Origin: Neobacillus sp. PS3-12
Lineage (GTDB): Bacteria > Bacillota > Bacilli > Bacillales > Cytobacillaceae
DNA: 64,000 nt
Direction: 5' to 3'
Assembly (NCBI RefSeq): GCF_030915385.1
Contig: NZ_CP133268.1
Span: 4,624,001 to 4,688,000 of the forward strand
Of this stretch, positions 17,851 to 25,962 are shown in pieces. The number at the start of each line of letters is the position of its first letter. Position 1 is the first letter of the stretch. Both the position numbers and the translations under genes were made by a program. The notes below the pieces were generated by a model. It was not told the DNA's origin and did no database searches. It saw only the letters and a program-made list of their open reading frames with translations.

Positions 17851-18657
17851 GTGTGTACAGTGAAAGAATCCTATGAAATGTTAAAGGTTGAATATAAGGG
17901 TGATCATAATGAAATCCTGGTTGTCACGTTAAATAGACCTGAAGTAATGAATGCGATGAATACGAAAATGCTCGAGGAAAGGCTAAGGCTTTTCCGCGAG
18001 GAGGCTTACAACGAAGATTTAAGGTGTGTGGTCATCACCGGTGCAGGAGAGAGAGCGTTCAGCACCGGAGGCGATTTAAAGGAACGCAATGGAATGAGCG
18101 ACGGTACGTGGAAACGACAACATCATATCATTGAGGACTTGGTTCTGTTAACGCTGGATTTCCCGGTACCTGTTATCGCTGCCGTGGAAGGCTATGCCCT
18201 TGCTGGCGGATGTGAAATGGCGCTGTCAGCTGACTTTATCATTGCTTCAGAAACAGCTGTTTTCGGCTTATCGGAAGCATTAAGAGGAATTTTACCTGGC
18301 GGCGGAGGGCTGCAAAATCTGGCCCGGGCAATCGGTGTACGTCGAGCCAAAGAGCTCATCTATACTGGCCGAAAAATTGACGCTGCACTTGCATACGAAT
18401 GGGGTATGGTCAACCGAGTCGTTTCCAAAGGAAAAGCACTGGAAACCGCATTGGAATTGGCAGCCAAGATTGCAGACACCGCCCCAATGGCAGTAAGAAT
18501 GGCAAAAGTCTCCATTAATCAAGGATCTGAAACAGATTACCATACTGCCTACGCTCTGGATATTGCAGCATATAACCAGTTAGTAACATCACAAGACCGG
18601 TTAGAGGGAGTGGCAGCTTTTAATGAAAAGCGTAAACCAAGATGGAAAAATCAATAA
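17851..18657 (+). CDS. Enoyl-CoA hydratase/isomerase (crotonase) family
   Basis: 268 residues from GTG 17851, eight bases after AAGGAGGG; the longer open frame upstream is only a shadow of the dehydrogenase. Crotonase signatures are clear: VTLNRPEVMNAMN, the oxyanion region AFSTGGDLKE, AAVEGYALAGGCEMALSADF and FGLSEALRGILPGGGG. The last region has E in the first acid position, as in hydratases. It likely hydrates the product of the acyl-CoA dehydrogenase. It ends inside the start of the next gene (35-base overlap). Confidence 0.9.
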   Translation: MCTVKESYEMLKVEYKGDHNEILVVTLNRPEVMNAMNTKMLEERLRLFREEAYNEDLRCVVITGAGERAFSTGGDLKERNGMSDGTWKRQHHIIEDLVLLTLDFPVPVIAAVEGYALAGGCEMALSADFIIASETAVFGLSEALRGILPGGGGLQNLARAIGVRRAKELIYTGRKIDAALAYEWGMVNRVVSKGKALETALELAAKIADTAPMAVRMAKVSINQGSETDYHTAYALDIAAYNQLVTSQDRLEGVAAFNEKRKPRWKNQ

Positions 18658-20083
18658 CTTGATGTCAAAGCTTACTGCCTTTATTACCGAAACAACCTAT
18701 CGAAAGCTTCCAGAGGAAATGGTGGAATTAGCCAAGCAGGCAATCATCGATACAGTTGGGGTGGCATTAGCCGGGTGGAATGAAACTGCCGTAGAAAAGG
18801 CTAAAAAGGTATATGGTTTACATGAGAACGGGCAGGGTATTTCCTCCCTTTGGGGAGAGCCGGTGAAGATCGATTGCGATAAAGCAGCCATCATTAATGG
18901 AACGGCCTCACATGTGTTGGATTATGACGATGCCTCGGTTGGTGTCGTCATCCATCCCAGCGCACCAATTCTGTCTGCGATTACGCCACTTGCCGAGAAG
19001 CTTTACAGCTCAGGTAAAGAGGTTATAACAGCCTATGCTATTGGCACGGAGGTCATGATCCGCATTGGACAAGTCATGGGGATAAGGCATTACAACCTCG
19101 GCTGGCATGCAACCGATACATTGGGCACGATTGGAGCTGCTGCGGCTTCTTCCTATCTGCTCCATCTCAATGAAGAGCAATGCTCCCATGCCATCGCCAT
19201 TGCTGCCTCAATGACCGGAGGGTTACAGAAGAATTTCGGCTCCATGACCAAGTCGCTCCACGTAGGATTGTCGGCATCGCATGGTATTCAGGCAGCACTC
19301 TTAGCTGAACAGGGCTTTACCGGGAATTGTGATATTTTTGGAAAACGCGGCTTTTTCATGGCATATAGCGGCGGGGCCAACGAGGAAGAGCTGCAGAAGG
19401 CGATGGACTCCATTACATTTGGAGAGCCTTACGATATGTTGGAAGGACTATCCGTTAAGAAATTCCCTTGCTGCTTTGGTACGCACCGCTTTATCCAAGG
19501 AGCGCTTGAACTTAAAGACGAGCATCAGTTGAGCTTAGAGGATGTGGAAGAAATTGTTCTTCAAGCACAGCCGAGAAGCCTCCTGCCTTTGGTTCATTCT
19601 CGGCCAATAACAGGATTACAAGGAAAGTTCAGTGCTGAGTATACTGTACTGGCATCGCTAGCCGATGGATATGTAAGGCTGAACAGCTTTGAGGACGATC
19701 AAGTGCTCCGTGCAGAAATTCAGAAACTGTTTTCTGTGGTCAAGGTGTTGCAATTGCTGGAATCTGATGAAGACAAGCGACTTAATCGAAGATTAGCGGT
19801 AGAAATTTGTATAAAAACAAAGAATGCACAAGTATATAAAAAAACGGTTCAACACGCACCAGGCTCCAAAGAAAAACCGCTTAGTGAAGCAGAGCAACGT
19901 GAGAAGTGGGTCAGCTGCTTAAGCAAATATGCTCGGTCTTCACATGAACATGGCAGCATGGCTTCAATCGCTCAGGAACTGTATGATCAAGGTTTGCGAA
20001 TCGACACATACACATGCTTTAGCGATTGGATTAACGAGATAAACAATAGATTGAATGATTATAAGCCAAAACAGATGATTTGA
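18623..20083 (+). CDS. MmgE/PrpD family protein (2-methylcitrate dehydratase / cis-aconitate decarboxylase fold)
   Basis: 486 residues. Family landmarks are NGTASHVLDYDDA, HPSAPILSAI, YNLGWHATDTLGTIGAAAA, ASMTGGLQKNFGSMTKSLHVG and KKFPCCFGTHRF. Characterised members are 2-methylcitrate dehydratase and cis-aconitate decarboxylase. No methylcitrate synthase or methylisocitrate lyase is nearby, so a propionate cycle is not supported. An aconitase paralogue lies at 25963, and CoA-transferases that could activate a di- or tricarboxylate are in the same block. The start overlaps the crotonase gene; GAGGGA lies 12 bases upstream. A decayed copy is at 668-872. Confidence 0.85.
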   Translation: MKSVNQDGKINNLMSKLTAFITETTYRKLPEEMVELAKQAIIDTVGVALAGWNETAVEKAKKVYGLHENGQGISSLWGEPVKIDCDKAAIINGTASHVLDYDDASVGVVIHPSAPILSAITPLAEKLYSSGKEVITAYAIGTEVMIRIGQVMGIRHYNLGWHATDTLGTIGAAAASSYLLHLNEEQCSHAIAIAASMTGGLQKNFGSMTKSLHVGLSASHGIQAALLAEQGFTGNCDIFGKRGFFMAYSGGANEEELQKAMDSITFGEPYDMLEGLSVKKFPCCFGTHRFIQGALELKDEHQLSLEDVEEIVLQAQPRSLLPLVHSRPITGLQGKFSAEYTVLASLADGYVRLNSFEDDQVLRAEIQKLFSVVKVLQLLESDEDKRLNRRLAVEICIKTKNAQVYKKTVQHAPGSKEKPLSEAEQREKWVSCLSKYARSSHEHGSMASIAQELYDQGLRIDTYTCFSDWINEINNRLNDYKPKQMI

Positions 20084-20117
20084 TTCAATAAGGGAATCAA
20101 GTGGAAGGAGTATCATA

Positions 20118-20951
20118 ATGAAAATTGCATTGTTCAACGAATATCGCGTAGGTGTTGTCGATGGCGGCAGTGTGATCGATATTACCGATTTAACATCTTG
20201 GAACAACGAGGTACCGCAAGCCTCTTTAGTCAAGCTTATGGGGGAATTTGAAGCTTTGAAACCAAAGATTCAGGCAGGTCTAAGCTCTTGTCCTGAATAT
20301 CCTGTATCGGACGTTGTGCTCCGTGCCCCTGTTCCAAATCCGAGTAAAATCGTAGCAGCTCCTATTAACTATATCCTGCACAAACAAGAGATGAATACCG
20401 CTTTAACAGTAGATGGTCTCGGCTTTTTCCTAAAATCCCCATCTTCCATTATCGGGCCTAATCAAACAGTATTGCTGCCGTTCAGAGACAGAAGAGTGGA
20501 TCATGAAGCGGAAATTGCCTTCGTAGTTGGTAAGGAAGCAAAGGATGTCAAGGCAGAGGATGCATCTAAGTATATCTTCGGCTATCTTGCTTTAATGGAC
20601 ATTACGGTCCGCGGTAAGGAAGATCGCCCATGGCGCAAATCCTTCGATACCTTTACTCCAATCGGTCCGTGGATTGTAACGGGGGACGAAGTGGAGAACC
20701 CAAATCAATTGCAAATGAATCTATGGGTTAATGATGAAATCAGACAATCGGCAAACACAAGTGATCTCATTTACGACTGCTATAAGTTCTTTGAGGCGGC
20801 TTCCAGTGTCATGACGCTGCTTCCGGGAGATCTTATCACGACTGGAACACCTGAAGGCGTAGCTCCGATTGCAAAAGGCGATACCGTGCGCATTCACATC
20901 GAAAGAATTGGTGAATTTTCCGTACAGGTTGACTACAAGCCGGGCATTTAA
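20118..20951 (+). CDS. FAH-family hydrolase, probable fumarylpyruvate hydrolase
   Basis: 277 residues. The fumarylacetoacetate hydrolase core is present: DHEAEIAFVVGKEAK (metal ligands), IFGYLALMDITVRG, SFDTFTPIGPWI and LLPGDLITTGTPEGV. Enzymes of this size next to gentisate dioxygenase usually hydrolyse fumarylpyruvate (or maleylpyruvate) to pyruvate plus fumarate (or maleate). No maleylpyruvate isomerase is visible, so direct maleylpyruvate hydrolysis is possible. SD GGAAGGAG precedes the ATG. Confidence 0.82.
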   Translation: MKIALFNEYRVGVVDGGSVIDITDLTSWNNEVPQASLVKLMGEFEALKPKIQAGLSSCPEYPVSDVVLRAPVPNPSKIVAAPINYILHKQEMNTALTVDGLGFFLKSPSSIIGPNQTVLLPFRDRRVDHEAEIAFVVGKEAKDVKAEDASKYIFGYLALMDITVRGKEDRPWRKSFDTFTPIGPWIVTGDEVENPNQLQMNLWVNDEIRQSANTSDLIYDCYKFFEAASSVMTLLPGDLITTGTPEGVAPIAKGDTVRIHIERIGEFSVQVDYKPGI

Positions 20952-21015
20952 TTGAAAAAAATGAAATCATTATTCATTTTATAGTTTGACAGTTAACAAG
21001 AATGGAAAGGTGACT

Positions 21016-21234
21016 ATGAGAATTCATGAGACTTTTACAGAAAAAGATAGATTAGAACATAGGATCAACCATTTGAGAAATGAAATGATCCGTTCTGCTG
21101 CAGCTACTGGTTTGAATAGTCACAGGACCATTTACTATAGTCAGAAATTAGATAAACTCATCACCATCTATCAAAGGCATTTTTATCATTTGGACAAGAA
21201 GGCAAGAATGTTTCACAACGATAAAGTTATTTGA
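21016..21234 (+). CDS. Spo0E-family aspartyl-phosphate phosphatase
   Basis: 72 residues from ATG 21016 after GGAAAGGTG. The short helical hairpin holds the family signature: LEHRINHLRNEMIRSAAAT-G, then YYSQKLDKLITIYQ, where SQxLD is the catalytic motif. Spo0E proteins remove phosphate from Spo0A~P and so delay sporulation. Unusually, it lies between the fumarylpyruvate-hydrolase and gentisate-dioxygenase genes on the same strand, so it may be co-transcribed with aromatic catabolism and hold off sporulation while the substrate lasts. The link is inferred. Confidence 0.85.
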   Translation: MRIHETFTEKDRLEHRINHLRNEMIRSAAATGLNSHRTIYYSQKLDKLITIYQRHFYHLDKKARMFHNDKVI

Positions 21235-21277
21235 AGACTGCGACACTAATACGTTATATCGAAAGAGGGGGAAGTAA

Positions 21278-22416
21278 ATGTCGGAACATAAAGCGAAGCA
21301 GCAATGGACACCGGAATTGCTGGATTTCCACCAGGAACTGAAGGATAAGAATATGGGCCCTTTATGGGCTTCCGTTTTCAGCGCACCTCAGCCAAAGCCG
21401 CGAGCCATACCCTATCTGTGGAAAAAGAAGCTGATTCTAGAGGCGCTTGACAAAGCCAAGGAGCTGCTTGCGGTAGGTACAGGTTCGATTGACCGTCGAG
21501 CCATCTATTTAGTGAATCCCGGGATGAAGCATTTGGAGCCTCATGGATGGGGAGGGGCAACGCAAACGTTATACGCTGCTGTGCAAGCGCTTAATCCGGG
21601 GAAATCGCCCCATCTCATAGGCATATGACATCAGCACTGAGGTTTATCATGGAAGGTCATGGGGCATCCGGCATTGTAAATGGTGTGAAATACCATTTCG
21701 AACCAGGGGATTACGTGATTACACCGGAATGGTGCTGGCATGATCATGTGAATGAAGGAAACGAAACGGTGCTATGGATGGACTGCTTAGATATCCCCTT
21801 CACTTCCGCACTGACAAGCTCCTTCTTCGAGTTGTATCCACAGGAGCAGCAACCGGTTGAATTTCCTGTAGATTATGGTACAAAGCGTTATGCAGGTGGT
21901 ATGGTACGACCAATTTCCGATCGCAAGCCTTCAGCTGCACCGCTCGGACGATATACATGGGATTTGACGAAGCAAGCACTGGATGGACAGAGTGAATTGA
22001 ATACGGATCCATGCGACGGGTTCGCTGTAGAATATATCAATCCTTCTACGGGCAAAGATGCAAATGGAAGAGTCGGTGCCAGAATGCAGAAGCTGCCAGT
22101 TCGATATAAGGGAAAAGCACATCGCCATGTGCATAGCACAGTCTTTCATGTGTACAAAGGAAGCGGGTATACGGTTATGAACGGTGTTCGTTTTGACTGG
22201 GAAGAAGGCGACTTCTTCGCATTGCCGGCCTGGACATGGCATGAACACGTGAATACTTCTGAAACAGAAGAGGCATTTTTGTTCTCTACAAATGATCTGC
22301 CAATTTTAGAGCCATTTGGCTTTGAACGAGAAGAAGCATATACAGAAAATGGCGGTTATCAGGAGATCAAATCAGTTTTTGAGCCTGATCTATCAGATGT
22401 AATAGCAATAGATTAG
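21278..22416 (+). CDS. Gentisate 1,2-dioxygenase, frameshifted near 21610
   Basis: Two frames give one bicupin dioxygenase of about 379 residues. The first half ends with TQTLYAAVQALNPGKSP; one base seems missing in the CGCCCCAT tract near 21610. Restoring it gives SHRHMTSALRFIMEGHGAS, in which HRH supplies two iron ligands. As sequenced, the first frame stops at 21628 and the second can start only at ATG 21625, after the HRH, so neither product holds the whole iron site. The second cupin is intact (RHVHSTVFHVYKGSG, TWHEH). The enzyme opens gentisate to maleylpyruvate. The two frames overlap as ATGA, which can mimic coupled genes. Confidence 0.88.
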
Positions 22417-22445
22417 TAGAATTAAAAAATAGAAGGGTGATTGGA

Positions 22446-23630
22446 ATGGGAGAAGTGAAAGAGGTCATCGTTGTAGGTGGCGGTATTGGCGGTTTAGCGG
22501 CTGCTCTAGGAATCGCAAAATTGGGAAAAAAAGTAACGATACTAGAGCAGGCCCCACAGTTTGGTGAGGTGGGAGCCGGATTACAGGTAGCTCCAAATGG
22601 CTTGAGGGCGCTTGATGCTTTAGGAGTACTGGATGAAGTCTATAAGCAAGCGGTATTTCCTCGCCGTCATGTGTTCATGGACGCACTGAGCGGTAATGAG
22701 CTATCTGCCGTACAATTTGGCGATAAATTCCGTGAGAGCTTCGGGTATCCATACATCGTTATTCATCGTTCGGATCTGCATAGTGTTTTACTGAAGGCTT
22801 GTCAATCGTTAGATAATATTTCTTTCTTGACTAATCATCGCTTGGAGTCCATTAAGGAATTCGATGATTATGTAGAATTACAGTGTCAAAATGGAGCTGT
22901 ACTAAAAGGAGAAGCGGTAATCGGTGCGGATGGAATTCGTTCGAAGACACGTACACTAGTCAGTCAAGCCGATCCAGTTACCTCTAAGTATGTGGCTTAT
23001 CGCTTTACTGTTCCAAGTTCAGAAATGACGATTGATATCGATTGGGATGAGAAATTCACGTGGATTGGGCCTGGTATCCATTTGGTTCAATATCCGGTGC
23101 GTCATAAGAATGTCATTAACCAAGTAGCAGTATTCAAAAGCTACAAATATAGTGAGAACTCTGATGATTGGGGAACGGAGGAGGAACTCCATCAAATGTT
23201 TGCAAATAGCTGCCCCACTATTAAGGAATCTCTCAAGTTTGCAGACCGCGGACTAATCACAAAGCTATATGATATCGAACCGCTGGAAAAATGGTCAACG
23301 AATCGCGTGACGCTTTTGGGTGATAGTGCTCATGCAATGCTGCAATATTTAGCTCAAGGCGCTTGTCAGGCTCTTGAAGATGCCGTTTGTTTAACGGAAA
23401 AATTACGGGAAAACGGTTCAAATATAGCTAAAGCATTAGACGAATACCAACAAGAACGCATTCCAAGAACGGCACAGGTTCAACGTGGAGCAAGGACCTG
23501 GGGAGAAATCAAGCATGCTGAAGATTCGGTTACACGGCTTCTTCGCAATACCATTATGCTGAATCGTTCCGCAGATGATTACGAATATTTGGAGTGGTTA
23601 TATAAAGAGAGAAAGTTCTCCACTGTGTAA
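22446..23630 (+). CDS. Class A FAD monooxygenase, probable 3-hydroxybenzoate 6-hydroxylase / salicylate hydroxylase type
   Basis: 394 residues. The FAD fold opens with VVGGGIGGLAAALGIAKLG and EVGAGLQVAPNGLRAL; the DG motif is IGADGIRSKTR and the GD motif VTLLGDSAHAMLQYLAQGA. All are diagnostic of single-component para-hydroxybenzoate-hydroxylase-type enzymes using NAD(P)H. Next to gentisate dioxygenase, 3-hydroxybenzoate 6-hydroxylase or a salicylate 5-position hydroxylase giving gentisate is the natural reading; a salicylate 1-hydroxylase giving catechol is less likely here. ATG 22446 follows GAAGGGTGA. Confidence 0.85.
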   Translation: MGEVKEVIVVGGGIGGLAAALGIAKLGKKVTILEQAPQFGEVGAGLQVAPNGLRALDALGVLDEVYKQAVFPRRHVFMDALSGNELSAVQFGDKFRESFGYPYIVIHRSDLHSVLLKACQSLDNISFLTNHRLESIKEFDDYVELQCQNGAVLKGEAVIGADGIRSKTRTLVSQADPVTSKYVAYRFTVPSSEMTIDIDWDEKFTWIGPGIHLVQYPVRHKNVINQVAVFKSYKYSENSDDWGTEEELHQMFANSCPTIKESLKFADRGLITKLYDIEPLEKWSTNRVTLLGDSAHAMLQYLAQGACQALEDAVCLTEKLRENGSNIAKALDEYQQERIPRTAQVQRGARTWGEIKHAEDSVTRLLRNTIMLNRSADDYEYLEWLYKERKFSTV

Positions 23631-23663
23631 AACTTTGGGGATAACTTTTCACTCAAGTATTTA

Positions 23664-23704
23664 AAAGGCTATATTCCTTTATACATCCTAGGATATAGCC
23701 TTTA
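23664..23704 (+). terminator. rho-independent terminator after hydroxylase
   Basis: AAAGGCTATATTCCT pairs with AGGATATAGCCTTT (one bulge). The T-run is weak, but T-rich sequence follows. It separates the gentisate genes from the second CoA-transferase/lyase pair. Confidence 0.7.
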
Positions 23705-23770
23705 AATATACTTCTTTTTATTAGATTAGAATGATTTGATTTTTATATAAAAGCAAGGGCGTGATCATAC

Positions 23771-24982
23771 ATGAAAGTCAATAAGACAAGAGGTCCCTTA
23801 GAGGGGATTCGCATTCTCGATCTATCAACCGTTGTTGCTGCCCCTTATGGCGCTGCACTTCTTGGTGATTTTGGGGCAGAAGTCATTAAAGTTGAAATGC
23901 CTGAAGTCGGCGATCCATTGCGAAATCTAGGTCCCTATTATAATGGGGAAGGACTAAGATGGCCGGGCATGTCTCGGAACAAGAAGTCAATTACGTTGGA
24001 TTTGCGTCAGGAAGAGGGCAAGGAAATACTAAGGAAACTGGCTAGCAAATCGGATATGGTCATTGAAAACTTCCGGACGGGTACACTGGAAAAATGGGGA
24101 ATCGGCTATGAGGATCTAAAGCAATACAATCCCGATTTAGTTATGATCAGAGTAACAGGGTATGGACAGACCGAACCATATTCACACAAAGCAGGTTTCG
24201 GTACACCTGCTACAGCTTTTAGCGGTTTTACCTATTTACATGGATACCCCGATCGCCCGCCAATTAGCCCTTCTTTTTCCTTAACTGATTATGTGACAGG
24301 AATTTATGTGGCTTTTGCAGCGGTTACAGCTTTGTATCACAGGGATTGTCAGGATAAAGGGACAGGTCAATACGTAGATGTCAGCTTATATGAATCGATG
24401 TTCAGAATGATGGAATTCTTGATAACAGACTATGATCAGACTGGTAACATCAAGGAGAGATCACCAGGATTGAGTGGCCACTCAGCACCTGCCGGGAATT
24501 TCCTGACCAAGGATGGACATTGGATTATTTTGGTTACAAGCTCTGACAAAACCTTTGAGCGTTTGGCAAAAGTCATGAACCGGGAAGATATGCTGACGGA
24601 TGAGCGCTATCATACCAACTCAATTCGTTTGACGCGATTTGATGAAGTAAACGGGATTGTCTCCGATTGGGTGAAGACCAAAACAAAAGATGAACTCCAG
24701 CAGCTTCTCGACGAAAGCGGTGTTCCGATGAGCAGCATTTATAGCATCAAGGATATCTTTGAAGATCCCCAGTATAAGGCAAGAGAAAATATTGTGGAAG
24801 TTGATCATCCACGACTGGGTAAAGTCAAGATCCCAGGCATTGTTCCAAAATTTTCTGAAACACCGGGTTCTATCAGGCAAATTGCACCGGAATTAGGCGA
24901 ACATAATGAAGAAATTCTAAAGAATCTATTGGAGCTGGATGAAGGAACCATTGCTAGTTTAAAAGAGAAAAAAGTGATATAA
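23771..24982 (+). CDS. CaiB/BaiF (class III) CoA-transferase, copy 2
   Basis: 403 residues with LEGIRILDLSTVVAAPYGAAL, VIKVEMPEVGDPLR, the SRNKKSITLDLR motif and the catalytic aspartate in SLTDYVTGIY. It is clearly a separate lineage from the copy at 14447, not a recent duplicate. The HMG-CoA-lyase-like gene begins 14 bases downstream, repeating the transferase/lyase pairing of copy 1. Confidence 0.88.
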   Translation: MKVNKTRGPLEGIRILDLSTVVAAPYGAALLGDFGAEVIKVEMPEVGDPLRNLGPYYNGEGLRWPGMSRNKKSITLDLRQEEGKEILRKLASKSDMVIENFRTGTLEKWGIGYEDLKQYNPDLVMIRVTGYGQTEPYSHKAGFGTPATAFSGFTYLHGYPDRPPISPSFSLTDYVTGIYVAFAAVTALYHRDCQDKGTGQYVDVSLYESMFRMMEFLITDYDQTGNIKERSPGLSGHSAPAGNFLTKDGHWIILVTSSDKTFERLAKVMNREDMLTDERYHTNSIRLTRFDEVNGIVSDWVKTKTKDELQQLLDESGVPMSSIYSIKDIFEDPQYKARENIVEVDHPRLGKVKIPGIVPKFSETPGSIRQIAPELGEHNEEILKNLLELDEGTIASLKEKKVI

Positions 24983-24996
24983 AGGAGTGTTTGAAC

Positions 24997-25938
24997 TTGG
25001 CTAGTAATAAAGAGGTTACGATTACCGAGGTTTGTCCAAGGGACGGGTTTCAAAGCGTCAGTGAGTGGATTCCAACGGAAGAAAAAGTCAGAATCATCAA
25101 TCAATTAATTGATTGTGGCTACAAACAGATTGAGGTTACCTCATTTGTGCATCCTAAAGCGATTCCGCAATTGAAGGATGCGGATGAAGTATTGAAAAGG
25201 ATCAAACGTTCAGAACATGTGAAACTACGAGCACTTGTTCCGAATACACGAGGATTGGAGAGAGCCATTGCAGCTGGCGTGGATAAGGTAAAACTGATGC
25301 TGTCCGCTTCTGATTCCCATAGTATAAGTAATGCAAACTGCAAGACGTTGGAGGCTTTTGAGAGGTTTGAGCCGCTAGTTGAACTCGCAGAAAAAAGCGG
25401 CATGAAGGTAGGTGGATCTATTTCTGTTGCCTTTGGATGCCCTTATGAAGGTGAAACTCCAATTGAACGTCTTGTGCTGATCTGTGAGCGATATCGCTCC
25501 TTGGGAATTAAAGAGGTTTCACTAGCAGATACAACGGGTATGGCAAATCCAATACAGATTAGAAACAATGTTCGTGAATTAATGAAGAGATTTCCAGACT
25601 TTACTTTCTCCCTGCATCTTCATAATACAAGAGGCATGGCATTTGCCAATGCCGTCGCTGGATGGGAGGAAGGCATTGTTCATTTTGACAGCTCCGCAGG
25701 CGGATTGGGAGGCTGTCCGTATGCACCAGGTGCAAGTGGAAATATCGCTTCAGAGGATTTGATTCATGGATTTGAGGAAATGGGGATTTATACCGGAGTC
25801 TCCTTAGATAAAGTGTTAGTGGCAGCCAAGGATGTCCAGCAGAGTCTACCCAAGTATGTAGACAGCTTCCTACTGAAAGCAGGCAAATGCTCAGATTTAT
25901 CCGCCAGCCCAAAGGCACAGCAAAAAGTCCAGTTATAG
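24997..25938 (+). CDS. HMG-CoA-lyase-like enzyme, copy 2
   Basis: 313 residues from TTG 24997, nine bases after AAAGGAG. This copy keeps the canonical HMG-CoA-lyase residues: CPRDGFQS (metal aspartate), SLHLHNTRGMAFANA (metal histidines) and GGLGGCPYAPGASGNIASED (catalytic cysteine loop). Expected reaction: cleavage of a 3-hydroxy-3-methylacyl-CoA, such as HMG-CoA, to acetyl-CoA and a 2- or 3-oxo acid. With the CoA-transferase next to it, it could degrade free 3-hydroxy-3-methylglutarate or a related acid. Confidence 0.85.
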   Translation: MASNKEVTITEVCPRDGFQSVSEWIPTEEKVRIINQLIDCGYKQIEVTSFVHPKAIPQLKDADEVLKRIKRSEHVKLRALVPNTRGLERAIAAGVDKVKLMLSASDSHSISNANCKTLEAFERFEPLVELAEKSGMKVGGSISVAFGCPYEGETPIERLVLICERYRSLGIKEVSLADTTGMANPIQIRNNVRELMKRFPDFTFSLHLHNTRGMAFANAVAGWEEGIVHFDSSAGGLGGCPYAPGASGNIASEDLIHGFEEMGIYTGVSLDKVLVAAKDVQQSLPKYVDSFLLKAGKCSDLSASPKAQQKVQL

Positions 25939-25962
25939 TTTGGGAAGAATGGAGGATTACGA

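Noticed and set aside
14447..25938. Leucine degradation cluster (HMG-CoA lyase, acyl-CoA dehydrogenase, hydratase)
   Set aside because: The biotin-dependent methylcrotonyl-CoA carboxylase genes are absent and the CaiB transferases have no place in that pathway.
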